NCBI GenBank assembly: GCA_900752445.1
Contig: CAADVN010000112.1
Span: forward strand, 1 to 32,063
Direction of reading: 5' to 3'
Source of the DNA: an uncultured Oscillospiraceae bacterium
Lineage (GTDB): Bacteria > Bacillota > Clostridia > Oscillospirales > Oscillospiraceae
DNA: 32,063 nucleotides
A model generated the notes under the pieces. It saw nothing but the letters and a program-made list of their open reading frames with translations, had not been told where the DNA came from and did not search any database. Shown here in pieces: positions 15,881 through 23,403 of the stretch. The stretch's first letter is position 1; each line of letters opens with the position of its first letter. The translations under genes were made by a program, and so were the position numbers.

Positions 15881-16429
15881 ATGTACGATGAAATAAAGCG
15901 CGAGACCGAGGCCGCCGTGACGGAGCTGCTTGAGCTTGCCGCCTTGCGTCCTGGCAGCCTTGTGGTCGTGGGCTGCTCCTCGAGCGAGATAGTGGGCGCG
16001 CGGATAGGCAAGGGCAGCACACCTGAGGCGGCGGAGGCGGTGTACGGCGTAATTGCCGAGATGCTGGACAAGCAGGGCCTGCTGCTTGCGGCCCAGTGCT
16101 GCGAGCACCTGAACCGGGCGCTGATAGTCGAGCGGGAGACGGCGGAGAAGTTCGGCTACGAGCCGGTCTGTGTCATACCGCAGCCGAAGGCGGGCGGCTC
16201 CTTTGCCACGGCGGCCTGGCGGCACATGAAGGACCCTGTCGCTGTGGAGCATGTGAGGGCCTCTGCCGGGCTGGATATCGGCTGCACGCTCATAGGCATG
16301 CACCTGAAGGACGTGGCCGTGCCGCTGCGGCTCCAGACTAAGAAGATAGGCGAAGCGGCGGTCAGCGCCGCGAGGACGCGCCCAAAGCTTATAGGCGGCG
16401 TGCGTGCCGTGTATCCCGACAAGGTGTAA
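15881..16429 (+). CDS. UPF0340 / TIGR01440 family protein (YwlG-like)
   Basis: 182 residues, full family length. Recognisable stretches are VVGCSSSEIVGARIGKGST, AQCCEHLNRALIVE, QPKAGGSFATAAW and DIGCTLIGMHLKDVAVPL. The biochemical role of this conserved Firmicute family is not established. Translation starts at an ATG after AAAGGGGA. It is monocistronic, with its own promoter and a terminator shared with the convergent secG. Confidence 0.92.
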   Translation: MYDEIKRETEAAVTELLELAALRPGSLVVVGCSSSEIVGARIGKGSTPEAAEAVYGVIAEMLDKQGLLLAAQCCEHLNRALIVERETAEKFGYEPVCVIPQPKAGGSFATAAWRHMKDPVAVEHVRASAGLDIGCTLIGMHLKDVAVPLRLQTKKIGEAAVSAARTRPKLIGGVRAVYPDKV

Positions 16430-16430
16430 G

Positions 16431-16466
16431 AAAAACCCGCCGCACTATGTGCGGCGGGCCGTTTTA
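16431..16466. terminator. Bidirectional terminator between the UPF0340 gene and secG
   Basis: CCCGCCGCA/TGCGGCGGG stem with a five-base loop. Five A on the left make a strong terminator for the minus-strand secG; GTTTTAT on the right serves the plus strand. Confidence 0.88.
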
Positions 16467-16477
16467 TCTGGTGGAGC

Positions 16478-16705
16478 TCAAACGAAGTGCAGAGCCAGGG
16501 TCAGGACGACGAAGGCGAGGCCGACCCACTTGGTGGCCTTGGCGAGCTTGGCGTCAAGCGTCTTGGCCTTGCCCTTGGACAGGAAGGTGTCCGCGCCGCC
16601 GGCGATGGCGCCGGAGAGGCCGGAGCGCTTGCCTGACTGGAAAAGCACAATGACGGTAACAGCGAGAGCGGAGAGCAGCTGCAAGATCGTGAGAGCGATG
16701 TACAT
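16478..16705 (-). CDS. secG: Preprotein translocase subunit SecG
   Basis: 75 residues with two membrane helices (about 3-22 and 56-74). Between them is the conserved cytoplasmic loop FQSGKRSGLSGAIAGGADTF. This is the small accessory subunit of the SecYEG channel. AAAGGA lies upstream of the ATG. It is monocistronic; no rnr or smpB gene, the frequent clostridial neighbours, is adjacent here. Confidence 0.95.
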   Translation of the reverse strand: MYIALTILQLLSALAVTVIVLFQSGKRSGLSGAIAGGADTFLSKGKAKTLDAKLAKATKWVGLAFVVLTLALHFV

Positions 16706-16760
16706 TTAAATTCAATCCTTTCGGTATCGTAAAAACACTTTCTCAAAACAGTGCTTAGAT

Positions 16761-16789
16761 ACTATACCACATCATATTGTACATTTCAA
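16761..16789 (-). promoter_or_regulatory. Promoter of secG
   Basis: TTGAAA, 17 bases, TATAGT on the minus strand, followed by a leader of about 50 bases. Confidence 0.85.
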
Positions 16790-16815
16790 GCAGTATTTTT
16801 CCAAAATCCTAGGTT

Positions 16816-16855
16816 TTTAAAAAAATATGTAGATACCCCGGACAAAAGCCGGGAT
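16816..16855 (-). terminator. Possible terminator of the small lipoprotein gene
   Basis: On the minus strand TCCCGG and CCGGGG pair around a CTTTTGT loop, but about nine bases separate the stem from the T run, which makes it weak. Confidence 0.4.
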
Positions 16856-16862
16856 ATTGATG

Positions 16863-17057
16863 TCACGGGCTGGCGCTGGGCTTCATCGAGGTCTCCGGTT
16901 TGGACGAGACCATGGTGTTGGGGGTGCTTGAAACGGCCGGCGCGGCGCTGTGGGTCACGTCAGGCTTGTCGGTGATGACACCGTCATCGACTTTTGCGCA
17001 GGCAGAGAGCGCAAGCAGCGCGGAGCCCAGCAGTATGCAGGCAATGAGCTTTTTCAT
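16863..17057 (-). CDS. Small predicted lipoprotein, 64 residues
   Basis: The start is the ATG at 17057 (minus), since AAGGAG lies just upstream and it opens directly into a signal peptide (MKKLIACILLGSALLALSAC); an upstream extension to 17108 has no such support. The lipobox is LSAC with Cys20. The mature part is about 45 residues, rich in Ser, Pro and Thr (TDKPDVTHSAAPAVSSTP and on), with no recognisable domain. It is probably a surface-exposed, disordered lipopeptide. No function can be assigned. It lies divergent from rubrerythrin. Confidence 0.65.
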   Translation of the reverse strand: MKKLIACILLGSALLALSACAKVDDGVITDKPDVTHSAAPAVSSTPNTMVSSKPETSMKPSASP

Positions 17058-17116
17058 GTCTGTCTCCTTCACAAAAAATTTACGTTCATATGATGTGTCA
17101 TTTCGCAAAAATTATG

Positions 17117-17142
17117 TTGATTTTTTTCTGAAATCGTATAAT
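17117..17142 (+). promoter_or_regulatory. Possible promoter of rubrerythrin
   Basis: A consensus TATAAT lies at 17137-17142. TTGATT at 17117 is only 14 bases upstream, so the -35 assignment is unsure. No obvious PerR box was found by eye. Confidence 0.45.
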
Positions 17143-17190
17143 ATAGGTGTGCACGGCTAGTGCCAATGAACGCAGGGAGGAACTTACAGA

Positions 17191-17730
17191 ATGGAACTCA
17201 AAGATAGCAAGACTTATCAGAATCTCGCCACTGCATTTGCGGGCGAGTCCCAGGCCAGGGTGAAGTACGAGTATTATGCTTCCCAAGCCAAGAAGGACGG
17301 CTATGAGCAGATAGCGGCCTTCTTCACGGAGACCTCGGGCAATGAGAAGGAGCACGCCAAGCTCTGGTACAAGCACATGGCTGGCGGCAAGGTCGGCCCC
17401 ACCACCGAGAACCTGAAGATCGCTGCCGACGGCGAGAACTACGAGTGGACTGAGATGTACGCCGAGTTCGCCAAGACCGCCCGCGAGGAGGGCTTCGAGC
17501 TCATCGCAAAGCAGATGGAGGGCGTTGCCGCCATCGAGAAGCAGCACGAGGAGCGCTATCGCGCGCTGCTCAAGAACATCGAGGACGCCAAGGTGTTCTC
17601 CCGCGTCGGCGAGCAGGTCTGGATCTGCCGCAACTGCGGCCATGTCCACGTCGGCCCCAGCGCCCCGGTGGTATGCCCTGTCTGCGCACATCCGCAGGCC
17701 TATTTCGAGCTGCGCAGCCAGAATTATTGA
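17191..17730 (+). CDS. rbr: Rubrerythrin
   Basis: 179 residues. Residues 1-135 are the four-helix diiron domain, with metal-binding acids and histidines such as E19 and the EKEH (52-55) and EKQH (116-119) motifs. Residues 143-170 are a rubredoxin-like domain with C146xxC149 and C162xxC165. It reduces hydrogen peroxide in anaerobes, taking electrons from rubredoxin or NADH-linked donors in the cytosol. A GGGAGG ribosome binding site precedes the ATG. It is a single gene ended by a strong hairpin. Its presence supports an obligately anaerobic lifestyle. Confidence 0.95.
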   Translation: MELKDSKTYQNLATAFAGESQARVKYEYYASQAKKDGYEQIAAFFTETSGNEKEHAKLWYKHMAGGKVGPTTENLKIAADGENYEWTEMYAEFAKTAREEGFELIAKQMEGVAAIEKQHEERYRALLKNIEDAKVFSRVGEQVWICRNCGHVHVGPSAPVVCPVCAHPQAYFELRSQNY

Positions 17731-17741
17731 GCCATTTGAGC

Positions 17742-17776
17742 AAAAAAGCACCGCCCGACCCGGGCGGTGCTTTTTT
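17742..17776. terminator. Bidirectional terminator between rubrerythrin and dapB
   Basis: A 9-bp stem GCACCGCCC/GGGCGGTGC flanked by six A on the left and six T on the right; it serves both converging units. Confidence 0.94.
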
Positions 17777-17783
17777 GCTTTGC

Positions 17784-18551
17784 TCATGCCATGACGTCCC
17801 TGAGCAGGTCGTCCATGTTGTACATGCCCGGGGCTTTGACGCCGGCAAGGAACCTTGCCGCCGCAATGGCGCCGGAGGCGAAGACATCGCGCGAGAGGGC
17901 GGAGTGCCGCAGCTCAAAGACCTCGTCGTGCCCGGCGAAGATGACCTCGTGCTCGCCAACGATGGTGCCGCCGCGGATGGAGGAGATGCCTATTTCCTCG
18001 CGCCGCCTCGGCTGCCGTACGCTGTGACGCTCGAATACGTTCTCAGCCTTGTATGGCAGGGCGGATGCGGCGGCATCTGCCAGCATCAGGGCGGTGCCGC
18101 TCGGTGCGTCCACCTTGCGCCGGTGGTGCTTTTCGACGATCTCCACGTCAAAGCTCTCGCCCAGCACGGCGGAAGCGCGCTTCACCAGCTGGATCATCAG
18201 GTTCACGCCCAGGGACATGTTGCCGGACTTGAACACCGGTATGCGTGCCGAGGCCTTCTCAATACTCCTCAGCTGCTCTTCAGAGTAGCCCGTTGTGCAC
18301 AGCACGATGGGTACACGGCGCAGCAGGCAGAACTCCAGCAGCCCATCGAGGTTCGCGGGGTTTGAAAAGTCCACGACCACGTCTGCGGGCCCGTCGTAGC
18401 TCATGGGGTCGGAATAGACCTCAAACTCGTTGTGCTTCACCGGCGTGCGGTTGAAGCCGGCGACTATCTCCACACCCTCAAGTCCCTCGCAGCCGCAGAC
18501 GACGCACTGACCCATGTGGCCGTTGCAGCCGGAGACTATCATCTTTAGCAT
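17784..18551 (-). CDS. dapB: 4-hydroxy-tetrahydrodipicolinate reductase
   Basis: 255 residues. It has the Rossmann motif VSGCNGHMGQ, a VVVDFSNPA strand, the catalytic motif VEKHHRRKVDAPSGTA (HH dyad and Lys) and IRGGTIVGEHEVIFAG. It uses NAD(P)H to make tetrahydrodipicolinate, for lysine, cell-wall meso-diaminopimelate and, in spore formers, dipicolinate. It is the third gene of the asd-dapA-dapB unit, 18 bases after dapA with a GAGAGG ribosome binding site. The nucleotide motif has His where GxxGRMG proteins have Arg. Confidence 0.95.
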   Translation of the reverse strand: MLKMIVSGCNGHMGQCVVCGCEGLEGVEIVAGFNRTPVKHNEFEVYSDPMSYDGPADVVVDFSNPANLDGLLEFCLLRRVPIVLCTTGYSEEQLRSIEKASARIPVFKSGNMSLGVNLMIQLVKRASAVLGESFDVEIVEKHHRRKVDAPSGTALMLADAAASALPYKAENVFERHSVRQPRRREEIGISSIRGGTIVGEHEVIFAGHDEVFELRHSALSRDVFASGAIAAARFLAGVKAPGMYNMDDLLRDVMA

Positions 18552-18569
18552 TGCAGTTTACCTCTCAGC

Positions 18570-19460
18570 TCAGAACTTGATGCCCACGCCGCGCATGGAG
18601 GCCTTGAGCTTCTCGAGGTTCGCCGGGTCCATGTCCACCAGCGGCAGGCGGAGCTTGCCGACGTTCATGCCCGCGACGTTCATTGCGGTCTTGACCGGGA
18701 TGGGGTTCGTCTCAATGAACAGCTTGTCGAAGAAATCCGCCAGCCTGAAATGCTCCGCAGCAGCTGCCTTGAAGTCGCCCGCAAGGCACAGCTCACAGAG
18801 CTTCGCCACGTCCTTCGGGATTATGTTCGAGGCTACGGAGATGACGCCGTATGCGCCCAGGGCCATCATGGCCACGGTGTCGGAGTCGTTGCCGCTCCAG
18901 AAGCAGAGGTCGTCCCCGCACATGGAGCGCACCAGCGCGTACTCGCCGACGTTGCCGCTGGCTTCTTTGACGCCGTTTATGTTCGGGTGCTGAGAGAGCA
19001 CCTTATATGTCGCGGGTTTGATGCCTATGCCGGTCCTGCCCGGTACATTGTAGAGTACCATCGGCGTCTTGACCCTGTCGGCGACGTAGGTAAAATGCTC
19101 TATGAGGCCCTTCTGCGTGCTCTTGTTATAGTAAGGCGTGACCATGAGTATGCCGTCCGCGCCGCAGGCCTCGGCCTGCTTCGCCTGCTCGAGCACGTGT
19201 TCGGTGTTATAGCCGCCGACGCCAACGATGGTCTTCATCTTTCCGGCGCAGAGCTTTACAGTCAGCTCGACGAGCTTGTTGTGCTCCTCCTCGGTGTGGG
19301 TCGGGTTCTCGCCCGTAGTACCGCAGACAAGTATGGCGGAAGTGCCGCCCTCGTACTGGAAGTTGACAAGCTCCTCATACTTCGCGTAATCGACGCCGTT
19401 TTCGAGGTAGGGCGTTACGATAGCGGTACATGAGCCAGTGAATATAGGTGTCTTAGCCAT
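18570..19460 (-). CDS. dapA: 4-hydroxy-tetrahydrodipicolinate synthase
   Basis: 296 residues, a TIM-barrel aldolase. Motifs are CGTTGENPTHTEEEH (pyruvate-binding TT), LYNVPGRTGIGI with the catalytic Tyr, and NGVKEASGN with the Schiff-base Lys. It condenses pyruvate with aspartate semialdehyde. AAGGAGG precedes the ATG. It lies between asd, which makes its substrate, and dapB, which uses its product. Confidence 0.96.
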   Translation of the reverse strand: MAKTPIFTGSCTAIVTPYLENGVDYAKYEELVNFQYEGGTSAILVCGTTGENPTHTEEEHNKLVELTVKLCAGKMKTIVGVGGYNTEHVLEQAKQAEACGADGILMVTPYYNKSTQKGLIEHFTYVADRVKTPMVLYNVPGRTGIGIKPATYKVLSQHPNINGVKEASGNVGEYALVRSMCGDDLCFWSGNDSDTVAMMALGAYGVISVASNIIPKDVAKLCELCLAGDFKAAAAEHFRLADFFDKLFIETNPIPVKTAMNVAGMNVGKLRLPLVDMDPANLEKLKASMRGVGIKF

Positions 19461-19487
19461 TTTACAAACCTCCTTGGAAGTCCGGGT

Positions 19488-20573
19488 TTACTTAGCTGTG
19501 ATATAGCCCTCGGCGCACAGCAGTTCGGCCAGCTCGACCGCGCCGCCGGCCGCGCCGCGCAGCGTGTTGTGCGAGAGGCAGACGAACTTGTAGTCATAGT
19601 GCGTATCAGGCCTTAGCCTGCCTATGCTTATCTGCATGCCGCCCTCGTTCATCCTGTCGAGCCTGGTCTGGGGCCTGTCGGGCTCCTCGAAATAGCGCAG
19701 GAACTGTTTTGGGGCGGAGGGCAGCCCTAGCTCCTGGGCGCGGCCCTTGTAGGCGGCCCAGCGGGCCTTCATCTCGTCCATGGATGGCTTCTTGTCAAAG
19801 GTCACGAACACGGCGGCCATGTGGCCGTTCGCGGCGGCGACCCTGAGGCACTGGGCGGAGATGAGCGGCTTTTCGGCGTTTTTGATGACGCCGCCCTCAA
19901 CATGTCCCCAGACCTTCATGGGCTCCTGCTCGCTCTTTTCTTCCTCGCCGCCGATGTAGGGTATGACGTTGTCCACCATCTCGGGCCAGGTCTTGAAGGT
20001 CTTGCCCGCGCCGGAGATGGCCTGATAGGTGCAGACCAGTATCTTGTCGAGGCCGAAATCCGCCCTGAAGGGCGAGAGAGCCGGGACATAGCTCTGGATG
20101 GAGCAGTTGGACTTCACCGCGATGAAGCCGCGCTTCGTGCCGAGCCGCTTTTTCTGGTCGGAGATGACCGCGAGGTGGTCGGCGTTTATCTCGGGAATGA
20201 CCATGGGCACGTCCGGGGTCCAGCGGTTGGCGCTGTTGTTCGAGACAACCGGGCACTCGGCCTTGGCATACTCCTCCTCGAGCGCGAGGATGTCCTCCTT
20301 CTTCATATCGACGGCCGAGAAGACGAAGTCCACGTCTTTTACGATGTCCGCGACGTCGGCGGCGTTGCGCACGACCATCTTCTTGGCGCAGTCCGGCATG
20401 GGGTCGTCCAGCGCCCACTTGGCGCCGACGGCTTCCTCATAGGTCTTACCCGCGCTCCTGGCGCTGGCCGCGATGACGCTGAGCTCGAACCAAGGGTGGT
20501 TTGCGATGAGCGTCACATAGCGCTGTCCGACCATTCCGGTGCCGCCGATGATGCCTGCCCTCAATTTCTCCAT
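19488..20573 (-). CDS. asd: Aspartate-semialdehyde dehydrogenase (archaeal/fungal type)
   Basis: 361 residues. It has the Rossmann motif IGGTGMVGQRYV, the catalytic cysteine in VKSNCSIQSYVPAL, and AISGAGKTFKTW with a later AANGHMAAVF block; the latter features fit the archaeal/fungal branch of the family rather than the E. coli branch. It reduces aspartyl phosphate to aspartate semialdehyde with NADPH. It is the first gene of the dap unit, with AAAGGAAGG ahead of the ATG. Its leader is about 45 bases, too short for a lysine riboswitch. Confidence 0.94.
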   Translation of the reverse strand: MEKLRAGIIGGTGMVGQRYVTLIANHPWFELSVIAASARSAGKTYEEAVGAKWALDDPMPDCAKKMVVRNAADVADIVKDVDFVFSAVDMKKEDILALEEEYAKAECPVVSNNSANRWTPDVPMVIPEINADHLAVISDQKKRLGTKRGFIAVKSNCSIQSYVPALSPFRADFGLDKILVCTYQAISGAGKTFKTWPEMVDNVIPYIGGEEEKSEQEPMKVWGHVEGGVIKNAEKPLISAQCLRVAAANGHMAAVFVTFDKKPSMDEMKARWAAYKGRAQELGLPSAPKQFLRYFEEPDRPQTRLDRMNEGGMQISIGRLRPDTHYDYKFVCLSHNTLRGAAGGAVELAELLCAEGYITAK

Positions 20574-20625
20574 TGCGAAAACCTTCCTTTCACCATACGA
20601 CTCAGTGTATTCGCCGCCGAGTTAA

Positions 20626-20654
20626 ATAATACCGGGTGACATAATACTTGAAAA
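20626..20654 (-). promoter_or_regulatory. Promoter of the asd-dapA-dapB operon
   Basis: On the minus strand TTTTCA, 17 bases, TATTAT. The -35 box lies at 20649-20654. Confidence 0.62.
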
Positions 20655-20676
20655 ACTCTGAATCATCCTTTATAAT
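20648..20676 (+). promoter_or_regulatory. Consensus promoter reading into the repeat/pseudogene island
   Basis: TTGAAA, exactly 17 bases, TATAAT. It points away from asd, and its -35 box overlaps that of the asd promoter. No intact gene lies downstream until the SpoIID-like gene at 21671. It may be the orphaned promoter of the decayed ABC-exporter gene, or it may drive a non-coding transcript. Confidence 0.7.
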
Positions 20677-20679
20677 GAC

Positions 20680-21104
20680 ATAACAGGTCGAAAAATGCAA
20701 GAGCCTGCGGTGGACTTTAACGATTTAATGATTATAAATCTGATGTTCGGGTGTCGGCTGGTTTATTCCACCCTATTTCTGCTGCCCGTTGTAGGGGCGG
20801 GGTTCCATCCCCGCCCGGCGTAACGGTTTCGGGAAACGTCCGTTATGCGCGCAAAAAGCCTCCCTTGCGTAAAGGGAGGTGTCACGGCGCAGCCGTGACG
20901 GAGGGATCGCGGATACCGCACACGTTACAGTCAACGGCGACCCCGATGCGCCGCCCGCACAACGCCCACGTTTCCGCACACGGTTGGTCAACCGACAGCC
21001 CTGTGGGGTACGGCGTCCTCGACGTCCCGCCGCACCGGTCACGAATAACCCCACGTCAACGCACAATATAACGACACCAATCACCCGCAGGGGTCGGCGC
21101 ATTG
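20680..21104. repeat. Non-coding island of MITE/REP-like palindromes
   Basis: No credible gene. Several inverted repeats follow each other: GGGCGGGG/CCCCGCCC (20795-20816), TAACGG/CCGTTA with inner GTTTC/GAAAC (20821-20845), CCTCCCTT/AAGGGAGG (20859-20879), GTCACGGC/GCCGTGAC (20881-20899) and CGGTTG/CAACCG near 20985. The CCTCCCTT-hairpin, GTCACGGC-hairpin, GGAGGGAT block resembles an intergenic repeat I associate with gut Clostridia genomes; copy number cannot be tested in one window. Base composition is unlike the flanking promoters. The right edge abuts the ABC-exporter remnant. Confidence 0.6.
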
Positions 21105-21606
21105 ATAGGCGCTTTGCAGCTTTCCGAAATGCTTGCCATTCCGACCAACAGCATCTCCTACCAGCTTTCGGAGATGAAGGGCGTGAAGGGCATCCGCAGG
21201 AAAATTGAAGCCCTGCTTGCCGAGCCGGAGGACGGGCGCGGACGGGATTCCTGCCCGCCGGTAGAGTCGATAGAGCTCCGGGACGTGTTCTTCAGCTATC
21301 AGGAAAAGCAGATATTCTCGCACGTCAGCTGCCTTTTTGAAGCGGGAAAGAAATATCTCATCCTGGGCGAGAATCGTAAACGGCACGGATACGCTGCGTG
21401 AACTGGGCATGGATGCGTTTCTGGCGTCCCACGACCTTGAACAGAGCTATGAGGTCACAAACAGCAGCTTCGCCATCCTGTCGCGGCTCCTGCGCGACCC
21501 TGAACTGACCGTCATCAGCATCGAGCACAAGCCGATACCTGAGCTGCTGCCGCTGTATGATAATATACTCGCATTGAAAGTGAATAACCCAGTAGAAAGT
21601 GTATAG
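21105..21606 (+). pseudogene. Decayed ABC exporter (fused membrane and ATPase domains), remnant
   Basis: Two frames hold pieces of one protein. The first (21105-21375) reads as the linker after the last membrane helix, then the ATPase start VESIELRDVFFSYQ and AGKKYLILGEN, where Walker A should continue GSGKST but breaks off. After a frame change the second piece reads GTDTLRELGMDAFLA (before the Q-loop), then, after further loss, AILSRLLRDPELTVISIEHK and PELLPLYDNILALK, the end of an ATPase domain. Walker A, the LSGGQ signature and Walker B are all missing, and the membrane part upstream is replaced by the repeat island. It cannot encode a working ATPase. Confidence 0.8.
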
Positions 21607-21670
21607 TATCGTGTTTCCGTGCGTAAATCGCCGCGAGATACGATCGCAATAAGCGTCAAAAGGTGAACGA

Positions 21671-23395
21671 ATGAAAATGAAGAGAACGAAAAGCATACCG
21701 GCCTTGCTGCTTGCGCTGGTGCTGGTCGCGGGACTGATGCCCGTAATGCCCGCCTCTGCAGCGGGCGACATATATGTGAACAGCTCTACCGGGCTGCTGT
21801 CCGAGCCGTTGAGCTCGGCCTATGCCGTGGGCTCCGGCGGCACGGGCGCGGTGTCCGGTACATACGTCATGACCGCCGACGGGCTCACGACCATCGACGG
21901 CAGCGGCACAGGCCCGGGCACAGGCAGCACCGTGCGCCCGGGCAGGGACGAGGTTTCGCCCACGCCGGGCCACCTGTCCGTCACAGGGAGCATAACGCTG
22001 GAATACTCCAAGGTCAAGGTCGGCCTCTATTTCGACACCGGCTCGAGGGATACTTCGCTCGACCACGCGAACCTCCAGAACGCCGTCGGCAGCGGTTACA
22101 GGTTCGGCTATTACGACTCGAGCCGCAGCTTTGTCGAGGTCGGGTATACGAACGAGACGGCCATCACCATGGTCATGGACACCAACACGGCAATTGACAG
22201 CGGTTATGTTGTCGGCTGCTACCACATCCTGCTCAACGGCGAGTACTACAGCTTTGCCGAGGCTTCGGCGGCGGCGTCAATGTATCAGGACGGCTTTGCC
22301 GCCTATTACAACGGGGTCTATCGCGTGCTTGTGGGCCAGTATGAATCGCAGAAGCTGGCTGAGGTGGACATGAACTATCGAGGCCTGGCCGGAACGGCCT
22401 ACTCCGCCTCCAACCGCTGCGTAGTCGTTGTGCGCAGCTCTGACGGCAAGATACTCTTTGAGTTCGACTGCGGCAGCGAGTATGACCTCGCCGTCAGCCC
22501 GCAGAGCGAGGGCGCAAAGGCCCAGACCTGGTTCAAGAACCAGAAGTATTACGGCGACTTTATCTACAGGCGCAACGGCGGAGAGCAGCTGACCGTCATA
22601 AACGTCGTGAATATCGAGGACTACGTCAAGGGCGTCATACCATATGAGATGAGCGCCAGCTGGCCCGTCGAGGCCCTGAAGGCCCAGGCCCTCTGCGCGC
22701 GCACCTATGTGGCAAGCCACTTCGGCTCCTATTCGAGCTACGGTTTCGACGTTACGAACGACACCTACTGCCAGGTCTACCGCGGCACGCTGGGCGCGAA
22801 TGCCAACTCTGACGCGGCGGTGGACGCCACCGCTGGGCAGTACATACTCTACAACGGCTCGCCCATCTCGGCGATGTACTGCTCGTCGAACGGCGGCGCG
22901 ACGGAGAACAGTGAGAACGTCACCGGCTCCGCCGTGGGCTACCTGCGTGGCAAGGTGGACAGCTTTGAGGCTGCGGCGGCGAGCATCAACGGCCACAGCA
23001 GCTGGGAATACACGCTCTCGCGCTCGGAGATAGCGCAGAAGGCCAATGTCAAGGGCTTCTCCGTCGGCGCGGTGCAGGATATCGAGATCACCTACTCCGC
23101 CACAGGCAACGTTATCGGTATGAAGCTCACCGACGCCAACGGGCGCACGGCGACCTTCAACGGCAGCAGCTGCTATAGCTTCTGCGTGTCCAGCCTGGGC
23201 CTGGACAGCATCTCCTTCGAGATAACGGAAAACGCGGACAGCATCACCTTTACCGGCAGCGGCTGGGGCCACAGCCTGGGCATGAGCCAGTTCGGCGCCT
23301 ACGCCATGGCAAATACCTACGGCTTCACCTATGACCAGATCGTGAACTTCTATTACACCGGTATAACGCTCGCCCAGGGCAGCTATGTGAACTGA
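21671..23395 (+). CDS. SpoIID/LytB-domain exported protein
   Basis: 574 residues. Residues 1-31 are a signal peptide ending PASAAG without a lipobox Cys. The N-terminal half has no recognised domain. The SpoIID/LytB domain spans roughly residues 300-570: NIEDYVKGVIPYEMSASWP with the Glu that is catalytic in SpoIID, ALKAQALCARTY, AMYCSSNGGATENSENV and the C-terminal GSGWGHSLGMSQFGAYAMA. SpoIID is a lytic transglycosylase that strips peptidoglycan during engulfment; LytB-type relatives modify autolysins. Because of length and lack of a membrane anchor this is a paralogue, not clearly spoIID itself. AAAGGTG precedes the ATG. queA follows after 8 bases. Confidence 0.88.
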   Translation: MKMKRTKSIPALLLALVLVAGLMPVMPASAAGDIYVNSSTGLLSEPLSSAYAVGSGGTGAVSGTYVMTADGLTTIDGSGTGPGTGSTVRPGRDEVSPTPGHLSVTGSITLEYSKVKVGLYFDTGSRDTSLDHANLQNAVGSGYRFGYYDSSRSFVEVGYTNETAITMVMDTNTAIDSGYVVGCYHILLNGEYYSFAEASAAASMYQDGFAAYYNGVYRVLVGQYESQKLAEVDMNYRGLAGTAYSASNRCVVVVRSSDGKILFEFDCGSEYDLAVSPQSEGAKAQTWFKNQKYYGDFIYRRNGGEQLTVINVVNIEDYVKGVIPYEMSASWPVEALKAQALCARTYVASHFGSYSSYGFDVTNDTYCQVYRGTLGANANSDAAVDATAGQYILYNGSPISAMYCSSNGGATENSENVTGSAVGYLRGKVDSFEAAAASINGHSSWEYTLSRSEIAQKANVKGFSVGAVQDIEITYSATGNVIGMKLTDANGRTATFNGSSCYSFCVSSLGLDSISFEITENADSITFTGSGWGHSLGMSQFGAYAMANTYGFTYDQIVNFYYTGITLAQGSYVN

Positions 23396-23403
23396 GGCGG
23401 CGC

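Noticed and set aside
20574..20650. Lysine riboswitch ahead of asd
   Set aside because: The leader from the asd promoter is only about 45 bases, far below the roughly 170 needed, and it shows no L-box features.
20879..21208. Open frames of about 100 codons on both strands of the repeat island
   Set aside because: They run through stacked palindromes, have no ribosome binding site or domain, and match the pattern of repeat-derived false genes.
21574..21607. Promoter for the SpoIID-like gene (TTGAAA to TATAGT, or a SigF/G-like TGAATA)
   Set aside because: The spacing is 22 bases for the vegetative pair, and the -10 does not fit the SigF/G consensus.
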